Origin: Dehalococcoidia bacterium
GTDB taxonomy: Bacteria > Chloroflexota > Dehalococcoidia > GIF9 > AB-539-J10
Direction of reading: 5' to 3'
Length of the DNA stretch: 5,300 nucleotides
NCBI GenBank assembly: GCA_030602865.1
Contig: JAUVYX010000083.1
Location: 1 to 5,300, forward strand
Shown here: one piece after another, positions 1 to 5,300 of the stretch
How positions within the stretch are numbered: position 1 is the stretch's first letter
Layout: each line of letters begins with the position of its first letter
The notes under the pieces: model-generated
Told to the model about the DNA's origin: nothing
The model's database searches: none
Seen by the model: the letters and a program-made list of their open reading frames with translations, nothing else
Translations under genes and position numbers: made by a program

Positions 1-1
1 G

Positions 2-379
2 GAAAGCAATGAATATCTGCCTTTTACCAGAGCCCTTTTGGGGCTGGTAGAAGATGGAGTAATAGAGGGAAAGACTTCGGTTATCACCCGGCTTGAAATC
101 CTTGTAGCTCCTGAGAGGAAAAGCAATAAGCTGATGGTGGATAGATATAAAATGGTGCTGGAAAGGTTTCCACACCTTGAAGTTGTCCCTGTTGATGCAC
201 AGGTTACTGATCTGGCTGCAATTATCAGGGCCAAATACAGCGTCAGGACGCCTGATGCAATACAGCTTGCCAGTGCGATACTGAAAGGGGCCCAGGCGTT
301 TGTAACTAATAACGATTTCCTGAAGAGAGTTCAGGAGATAGAGGTTCTCAAAATAAAGGATATTTTAAATTCCTTTTAA
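2..379 (+). CDS. PIN-domain ribonuclease, VapC-like toxin (5' end cut by window edge)
   Basis: The frame is open from the first bases of the window to a TAA at 377-379, giving 125 visible residues. PIN domains normally run to about 130-140 residues, so some 10-15 are missing on the left. They should carry the first catalytic Asp of the family. A TTG at 38 could be taken as a start, but the residues before it (ESNEYLPFTRAL) look like normal PIN helix 1, so the gene begins off-window. Visible catalytic acids, counted from the first visible residue, are Glu32 in SVITRLEILV, Asp85 in RTPDAIQLASA and Asp105 in VTNNDF. These are the standard PIN signatures that bind Mg2+ or Mn2+ for RNA cleavage. 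The family mostly acts as toxins of VapBC pairs that cut tRNA or rRNA. An antitoxin gene would be expected just upstream, outside the window. The gene converges on the 4Fe-4S fragment with an 18-base gap. The family call is firm; toxin function is inferred. Confidence 0.88.
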   Translation, partial: ESNEYLPFTRALLGLVEDGVIEGKTSVITRLEILVAPERKSNKLMVDRYKMVLERFPHLEVVPVDAQVTDLAAIIRAKYSVRTPDAIQLASAILKGAQAFVTNNDFLKRVQEIEVLKIKDILNSF

Positions 380-383
380 TGCG

Positions 384-404
384 TAAAAGAGCTGTGCTTA
401 TTTT
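384..404. terminator. Weak hairpin between convergent genes, possible bidirectional terminator
   Basis: Between the convergent ends of the PIN gene and the 4Fe-4S fragment there is a short imperfect inverted repeat. AGC (390-392) pairs with GCT (396-398) around a TGT loop, flanked by an A-run on the left and a T-run on the right. A U-tract would therefore follow the hairpin in either direction. The stem is short, with a G-T wobble and an A-A mismatch. Position is the main argument for it; the structure is weak and may be chance. Confidence 0.2.
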
Positions 405-571
405 GCAGCGGGGCAAAGTCGCATGCACTCAGCGCAGCCTCCGGCGGCGTAGCGGAAGGAGGCACAGGCGAATTTGTTTATTGAGTAGGCTTCTCCTTCA
501 TCTGGTATCTGCAGAGCACCAGCGGGGCAGCCCTTTATGCAGATACTGCAGATAGAGACAAGTGCCATCAT
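398..571 (-). pseudogene. C-terminal remnant of a double 4Fe-4S cluster protein (57 codons)
   Basis: Reading the minus strand from ATG ATG at 571 to TAA at 398 gives 57 residues with seven cysteines. C8, C11 and C15 form CxxCxxxCP (CSICIKGCPAGAL). C36 stands alone after INKFA. C46, C49 and C53 form a second CxxCxxxCP (CAECMRLCPAAK). This matches the paired 4Fe-4S domain at the C-terminus of QueG-like, reductive dehalogenase-like and related electron-transfer proteins, where a lone Cys precedes the second motif. The first motif normally starts with another Cys three residues before C8, but here that place is Val5. In-frame stops lie just upstream (TAA at 575-577), and no purine-rich ribosome binding site is seen. 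The likeliest reading is the 3' end of a longer gene whose front was lost. A tiny free-standing ferredoxin is possible but would have one incomplete cluster. It follows the helicase gene on the same strand with a 48-base gap. By eye it is more GC-rich than that gene. Confidence 0.62.
437..463. repeat. Inverted repeat with 6-bp perfect arms inside the 4Fe-4S fragment
   Basis: GCCTCC at 437-442 is the exact reverse complement of GGAGGC at 458-463, enclosing a 15-base GC-rich loop that can itself pair partly (CCG with CGG). It falls in the stretch coding for the residues between the lone Cys36 and the second cluster motif. It could be a folded mRNA segment, the scar of a small palindromic element, or a chance result of GC-rich codons. 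There is no U-tract after it, so it is not a typical terminator. Confidence 0.3.
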
Positions 572-619
572 ACTTTAATATGTTGCTTGCGTTTCTTAGT
601 TTATCAGTCTTTATATTTT
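572..619. other. Short AT-rich spacer between helicase stop and 4Fe-4S fragment; possible junction
   Basis: These 48 bases separate the TAG of the helicase gene from the ATG of the 4Fe-4S fragment. They are AT-rich and have no hairpin terminator, promoter or recognisable coding remnant in any frame. The missing front of the Fe-S protein is not found in another frame here, so the loss is not a simple frameshift. The spot is a candidate edge of an inserted segment that ends with the helicase gene. No direct repeat marking an insertion could be seen. Confidence 0.3.
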
Positions 620-3600
620 CTAAGAGTGTTCTTTTATATCCTCAGTAGGTAGATCTTTTCTGTACATCTCCCAATGATGCTGTAATAGTGATAATGTACT
701 TTCTGTCATGCGTTTGAGATGATATGTATTTAGGACTTTTCTGAATAAGCGTATTGGGTTAGCTTCTACAAGTTGTGGGCTAATATGTACAAGCCTCTGC
801 ATTAGGAGGATTATTTCACTTGGAGGTATTTCTTCAATAGTTCTATTACCGCATTCTCTCAATAAAATGGATTCGGTTCCCGGCAAACGTACAACTTCCA
901 ATAATTTATCATCTTTTCCAAGTTCAGGATTTCGGTTTATTAAGCCAATTGCCGTAGCGTGCTGAATAGCATAATCAAAAACTGACTTAATCTGTCTGCC
1001 AACCTTATGTATGCCGACTGCAGATGCATAGATATGGTATAGCCTGGAGCAGACAATCGGACCTTCAGCTTCAATAATGCTAATCAGACCATCCACTATC
1101 TCTTGCAGATTGTTTTCTCGTGGATACTGGAGAGGCGAGGAAGTCCAACTAATATAGGGTTGTAGGAGAGAAACATTTGTTGGCCCACGTAATGGTCTGG
1201 AATCCATTTGCTGATTATCAGTTACAGATATTGATGGTATATTGTGAGTTGAATGTGTTTCTCCATCTGGGGACTCAGGAAAAGTACTTGGTTTCGAAGC
1301 CCTGCTTTCGCTATTAGTGGAATCATCCTCAGGAGTTTGTTTGCTTAAATCTGGTATTGAATTATCAGCACTGGTATCTTCGTTATATTGTCGAGATTCA
1401 TTACTATAGCCATTATTGGGGTAGATTTTATTAATCTTCAGGTTTTCCCATAAATCATCCAGCGAATGAACAGGGTCTCGATAATAAGTGCTACCTCTGA
1501 TACGCCAGAAGGGATACCCTGACCTTTCGATTTGTCTTTGACGTGACTGGTCTTTTTCCCATTGTTCTACGCCATGCCACTCATCACCATCACATTCTAC
1601 CGCCAGTCGTCCCTGCATGCCCTCCACAAGCAAATCAATACGGTAGCCTGCGACTTTGAATTGAGGATGTACACGGTAACCCTTGTCATGAATCTTCAAG
1701 AAAACATCCACCTCAAACCAACTATCAAAAGGTGGGGGTTGGTTTCCTTGTTTACGGTCATTTTTATTATGAGCTTTTAATCTTAGCTGGTCGATAGAAA
1801 TATCACCGATGCTTTCCTGTTCTAACGTAGGGTTCTGGCAGTAATTCAGCAGTTTGTTTTTTAAATCTTCCGGATTCGGCAAATCATTTAATGTAACTGA
1901 GTGGAAAAGCCACATCTGTTCCTTCGCGCGGCTGGCTGCGACATTAAAACGACGCTCATCTTGTGGTTTGTTTAATACTCCAATGCTATGATTTTCACCA
2001 GGGGCGGAAACCATGCTTAAGAATATGACATCGCGTTCATCTCCCTGAAAAGCATATGCATTACCACATCGTAAGTCCCTCTTTTCAATCTCTTCCGTGC
2101 CGATTGCTATCATCAGTTTGTTGCGTATTATTTTGTCTTGGATGTTCCCAAGCAAACTGATTACGCCCATTGTTTTTCCATTATATGCTTTATCCTGACA
2201 ACAATTCTTGATTTGTTCGACCAGCGCTTCGGCTTCAGGGAGGTTACTAATATTTGGAGATTTCCCTTGCTGATATCCATCCTTTACATGTATTGCTTTT
2301 ATGGTTGGTTGCAATCTTCCCTCTCCATATTGCTTTAGGGGTATTAGCGGGGATTCCTTGTAAAAATTGTTATTGGAGAACTGTATTATCTCTGGCATAC
2401 AGCGGAAATGCTCTCGCAGATATACAGAACCTTCATATCTAATGCTAGCTTGGCTGAATAAACTAGTATCTACGTTGAATGCATCATTAAAGGGGATATC
2501 AAATAAGTATTGTTTACGGAGCCTGTTTACGTCTTCTCTGATTACCCCTATTGGGGAGGGGCTGATTTGTTTATCGTCTCCGACAACGATGATGGTTTTA
2601 GCAAGATACTGCAAGAAAAGGCTTTCAAGTCCGGACTGGCTTGCCTCGTCAACAATGACAACATCGAAAATATCGGGTTTCATTTGCATAGTATCTACCA
2701 CGCGATAAGTTGGCATAATCCAGGCTGGAATGGCAGAGCGACAAGTTTTCATGTGCTCACGAGCTTCTCTTCGATGCTGGTTTGCATATTTGCCTTTTCC
2801 CTTGCCTATACGGTCCACTGCAAGTTTGTACGCAAGTAATCCCTTACGTTTCTTTTCGCTTAAATGCGAAAAACAATGGTCCAAGGCTTTTATTGCAGCC
2901 AGGTTTTGGATGGTGTCTTTTATCTTTTCCCGACAATTAACTAAGTTCTCGGCTAGTTGTTTTTGTCTGGAAGGATCGCTAATGTGCTTATGCCATTGGC
3001 TCGCTCTTGACCAATTCCATGCCTCAGAGAAATGCAGGAGGCGGTCATCCCATAAAGTATCACTGAAAGTGTCCTGTAATTCTGATGCAACCGCTGGTGC
3101 CTTGATGTGGAGCTGTTGCATCAATTCATTTCTTCTACTCAAACATTTTCTTGATTCTATTAATGACTGGATTTCCTGATAATGTTTGATATAGTTGTTC
3201 TCGTCCCTGTTCCTGATTGAATTAACTAAATCTATAATTGTCTGGTGCTCCGTGCTTGACTTAATGAGATTCCTCTCCATTTCTCGAAAACCATCATATA
3301 GTTCTGTTAACTGTTTTTCTATTGCTATACTTTGTGCAGTTTCAACAAAGCGGGATACGGATGACATGTCGTACCAGACAGGTTCAGGTAAATCCATTTT
3401 TACTTTTAACGCTGTTTTAGCATTATCCAAGCAGGAATTGAGCGCTATGCACTTATCTAGCTGAGAGATAAGTTGTCGATAATATGCAATCTTTATTTCG
3501 AAAGCGCTGTTAGTTATAGTTGTTCTGTTTTGCCATAACTCCTCGAGGGACTCAAAATGCTCTGAGACATTTATCCATTTCAGTAAATCTTGCAGGGCGG

Positions 3601-5300
3601 CAGGTGAATTGCATGGCTGTTCTGCTATTGTTACTTCTTTGACCAGGTATAAACCTCGTTTTACAGATGCATGCCTGAAAGGTCCAAATCCTAATTTTCC
3701 GCCAGTTTCAAGGTGCTGAAGCAGCTCAGTAGCATGTCGCTTGACTGCATTCCGGTCCCTCCCATCTAAACCTGTGACAGTGTATTTAGAGACTTCACTG
3801 GTGTTGTTGTCAATAGCGCCAAGATGCAGACTCATGCTATTTCTTAGTTCTATCCACACCTCCGCTTTCCCTTCAAGGATTTGTGTTGTAGTGTCACTTA
3901 TCCATGTGTCGGATGATTGTAATAAAGATAGAACGTCTATTTGCAATTCTTTCAAGGCTGCTATTATGGTTTGACGTTTACACGTGTCTATTGAGGAGAG
4001 AGGCCTATGTTCAACACGTTGCCTGATATCCTTGTCTGCTTCATACTGTGCGGATAGTTTCCTTTCTCTCGCTACTAGCGATGCAAAATCCTGTGGGATA
4101 GTAAGAGTTTCAGTAGTAATGGTAATCTTTTGTAACTCATCTATTGTTTCATTACTAAACTCTCTTTGAAGCTCAAGAAGTTCCAGTGCTTCATCATTGC
4201 TTAAGGCAGGTTCTCCTTCGGGAACAGTTGATATCCATTGATATGCGTTTTCTTCCTCATGCAGTCTTTCTGCTATCTGTTGTGAAGTTCCCTCGTAATT
4301 GCCAAACATTGATGGATGTTTGAATGTTTCTGCCTCGCGGATTTCCTGCATTTCTCGGAGAATCTTGGCTTTTTCTCTACGTGCATCGTCCAGTTTGGCT
4401 TTATCTTCATCCATTCTGCTTTTGTAGTCGAGAGATCTCCAATTGTTGTGTGTAGAAAGGATGCCTTGTACTGAAGATTCAAGATCCATCTTATTGGGAT
4501 TCTTTCTAAGATCTTTGATACTTTTTGTACCCCCTCCAAGGTCCATAACACATAATTTCCGAACTTCGGTAGGAATCTTGTCGTGTAAAACAGATAACGC
4601 TGTTGCAGTATGACTAGTTACCAGTATGCGCTTGCCTTTTGCCAAGAAATGGCAAATCAGGTTAGCAATGGTTTGGGACTTTCCCGTTCCCGGTGGCCCC
4701 TGAACCAGTATACCGCGATTCAGTTCTGACTGTTGGGCAATGCTTTCCTGCTCATCATTATAATTAAGCGGGAAATATAACTCATTATCATTAGTTAAAT
4801 GCTGACCATCGTAGAAATTATCTGACGGTTTCGGCGAACCAAACGTTTCCTCGGGGTCTCTTATCAGGTCATTGACGCCCATTGGTATGCCGTTCGAACT
4901 ATGAATATCGGCTAATATAGTTTCCAAAGCATAAATCATGCCCCGTTCATTTCGCTTACGGAGTATTATGGCAGGGGCAAAACTTACTTGAGGTTGCTGT
5001 AGTGCATCTTTTTGGGGTTGGGTGGATTGACTGTAAGCTATGCCGGCTGGGATGGAATTTATCCATGATTTGAGTACGTCATGTATGGCAGTACTCCATA
5101 TTTCATCTCCTATTTCGTCAATAAGTGTCTCGACTACTTTTATTTCATCTATACTAGGACAGCCCTCTGGCTCAACCATGTCCTGTTCCAGTGTAAGCTT
5201 GGAACCTTCGGTAGAAGATGTAAGGGTTATTTTCCCTTTTTGGGGATCAAAAGAAATGGCTGTTTGTGCGGAAAGCAGATGGCGTTTAATTATCTGGTTG
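620..5300 (-). CDS. Giant SF1 (Upf1/DNA2-like) helicase fused to Vsr/DUF559-type nuclease and DUF3320-like winged-helix tail (N-terminus off-window)
   Basis: Residues are counted from the ATG at 5179, which is not the true start: the frame stays open for 40 more codons to the window edge and reads as normal protein (ISFDPQKGKITL). The helicase core shows a Q-like motif LNYNDEQESI (138-147), Walker A GPPGTGKSQ (161-169, Lys167), motif Ia ILVTSHTATAL (185-195), Walker B VDEASQ (843-848, the DEAxQ form of Upf1-like enzymes), motif III VVGDDKQISP (865-874), motif IV LREHFRCMPEII (921-932), motif V AFQGDERDVIFLS (1043-1055) and motif VI RRFNVAASRAKEQ (1076-1088). A helical insert of about 630 residues lies between motifs Ia and II. 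A PD-(D/E)xK/Vsr-type nuclease follows at about 1150-1235, with Glu1156, Asp1182 (YRIDLLVEG), Glu1195-x-Asp1197 and His1202 (VECDGDEWHG). Then come a disordered linker (1252-1350) and a DUF3320-like winged-helix tail (1356-1506). The expected activity is ATP-driven unwinding or translocation coupled to DNA cleavage. Similar fusions are reported as single-gene phage defence; that role is inferred. All key residues look intact. Confidence 0.9.
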   Translation of the reverse strand, partial: NQIIKRHLLSAQTAISFDPQKGKITLTSSTEGSKLTLEQDMVEPEGCPSIDEIKVVETLIDEIGDEIWSTAIHDVLKSWINSIPAGIAYSQSTQPQKDALQQPQVSFAPAIILRKRNERGMIYALETILADIHSSNGIPMGVNDLIRDPEETFGSPKPSDNFYDGQHLTNDNELYFPLNYNDEQESIAQQSELNRGILVQGPPGTGKSQTIANLICHFLAKGKRILVTSHTATALSVLHDKIPTEVRKLCVMDLGGGTKSIKDLRKNPNKMDLESSVQGILSTHNNWRSLDYKSRMDEDKAKLDDARREKAKILREMQEIREAETFKHPSMFGNYEGTSQQIAERLHEEENAYQWISTVPEGEPALSNDEALELLELQREFSNETIDELQKITITTETLTIPQDFASLVARERKLSAQYEADKDIRQRVEHRPLSSIDTCKRQTIIAALKELQIDVLSLLQSSDTWISDTTTQILEGKAEVWIELRNSMSLHLGAIDNNTSEVSKYTVTGLDGRDRNAVKRHATELLQHLETGGKLGFGPFRHASVKRGLYLVKEVTIAEQPCNSPAALQDLLKWINVSEHFESLEELWQNRTTITNSAFEIKIAYYRQLISQLDKCIALNSCLDNAKTALKVKMDLPEPVWYDMSSVSRFVETAQSIAIEKQLTELYDGFREMERNLIKSSTEHQTIIDLVNSIRNRDENNYIKHYQEIQSLIESRKCLSRRNELMQQLHIKAPAVASELQDTFSDTLWDDRLLHFSEAWNWSRASQWHKHISDPSRQKQLAENLVNCREKIKDTIQNLAAIKALDHCFSHLSEKKRKGLLAYKLAVDRIGKGKGKYANQHRREAREHMKTCRSAIPAWIMPTYRVVDTMQMKPDIFDVVIVDEASQSGLESLFLQYLAKTIIVVGDDKQISPSPIGVIREDVNRLRKQYLFDIPFNDAFNVDTSLFSQASIRYEGSVYLREHFRCMPEIIQFSNNNFYKESPLIPLKQYGEGRLQPTIKAIHVKDGYQQGKSPNISNLPEAEALVEQIKNCCQDKAYNGKTMGVISLLGNIQDKIIRNKLMIAIGTEEIEKRDLRCGNAYAFQGDERDVIFLSMVSAPGENHSIGVLNKPQDERRFNVAASRAKEQMWLFHSVTLNDLPNPEDLKNKLLNYCQNPTLEQESIGDISIDQLRLKAHNKNDRKQGNQPPPFDSWFEVDVFLKIHDKGYRVHPQFKVAGYRIDLLVEGMQGRLAVECDGDEWHGVEQWEKDQSRQRQIERSGYPFWRIRGSTYYRDPVHSLDDLWENLKINKIYPNNGYSNESRQYNEDTSADNSIPDLSKQTPEDDSTNSESRASKPSTFPESPDGETHSTHNIPSISVTDNQQMDSRPLRGPTNVSLLQPYISWTSSPLQYPRENNLQEIVDGLISIIEAEGPIVCSRLYHIYASAVGIHKVGRQIKSVFDYAIQHATAIGLINRNPELGKDDKLLEVVRLPGTESILLRECGNRTIEEIPPSEIILLMQRLVHISPQLVEANPIRLFRKVLNTYHLKRMTESTLSLLQHHWEMYRKDLPTEDIKEHS

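Noticed and set aside
38..40. TTG as the start codon of the PIN gene
   Set aside because: The frame continues upstream with residues typical of PIN helix 1, and a start here would remove the first catalytic Asp region.
31..45. AGCCC/GGGCT inverted repeat near the left edge
   Set aside because: It lies within PIN coding sequence, is only 5 bp, and has no U-tract or regulatory context.
1562..2442. Plus-strand open frames at 1562-1780, 2138-2338 and 2254-2442 with hydrophobic stretches resembling membrane segments
   Set aside because: The hydrophobic look comes from reading antisense to the nuclease and motif III-VI coding sequence. No ribosome binding site or homology supports them.
2628..2637. 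Perfect 10-base palindrome AGTCCGGACT
   Set aside because: A single copy inside the helicase coding sequence next to Walker B; expected by chance in a window of this size.
2367..3179. Several overlapping plus-strand open frames (including 2367-2708, 2510-2839 and 2730-3179)
   Set aside because: They lie wholly opposite conserved helicase motifs of the minus-strand gene and encode Ser/Cys/Leu-rich sequence with no recognisable family. They are antisense shadows.
4273..4551. Minus-strand open frame of 92 codons
   Set aside because: It overlaps the helicase gene on the same strand in another frame, across the start of the insert. The helicase frame is clearly the coding one.

Overview
The window holds one very large minus-strand gene (620 to beyond 5300) flanked at its 3' end by a short cysteine-rich 4Fe-4S fragment (398-571, minus) and, convergently, the C-terminal part of a PIN-domain ribonuclease gene (2-379, plus). 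No rRNA, tRNA, CRISPR array, insertion sequence or transposase was found. Both edge genes are cut by the window. Genes are packed tightly, and no stretch of 300 bases lacks one.

Organism: the sequence does not settle it. A double 4Fe-4S cluster motif and a VapC-type PIN protein are common in anaerobic bacteria and in archaea. By eye, base composition is moderate to AT-leaning in the large gene and clearly more GC-rich in the 4Fe-4S fragment. I would say an anaerobic bacterium or archaeon, with low certainty.

Layout: (1) 2-379 is a PIN nuclease, probably the toxin of a VapBC-like pair whose partner would lie off-window to the left. (2) 380-397 is a tiny convergent spacer with at most a weak hairpin. 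(3) 398-571 carries seven conserved cysteines of a double 4Fe-4S cluster but has no N-terminal part, no good ribosome binding site and lacks one cluster cysteine, so it looks like the leftover 3' end of a longer gene. (4) 572-619 is AT-rich with no recognised feature and may be a junction. (5) 620-5300 is a giant Upf1/DNA2-like superfamily 1 helicase fused to a Vsr/DUF559-type nuclease and a C-terminal DUF3320-like winged-helix tail. Its reading frame stays open through the right edge, so the ATG at 5179 is internal and the true start lies outside.

The large protein is the most interesting item. Its order of parts (helicase with a very long insert, Vsr-like nuclease, disordered linker, winged-helix tail) matches single-gene helicase-nuclease fusions that have been linked to phage defence. 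Together with a PIN nuclease and a truncated metabolic gene, this fits an accessory or defence island inserted next to, or through, an older Fe-S protein gene. That reading is inference. The protein's motifs are directly visible and appear intact.
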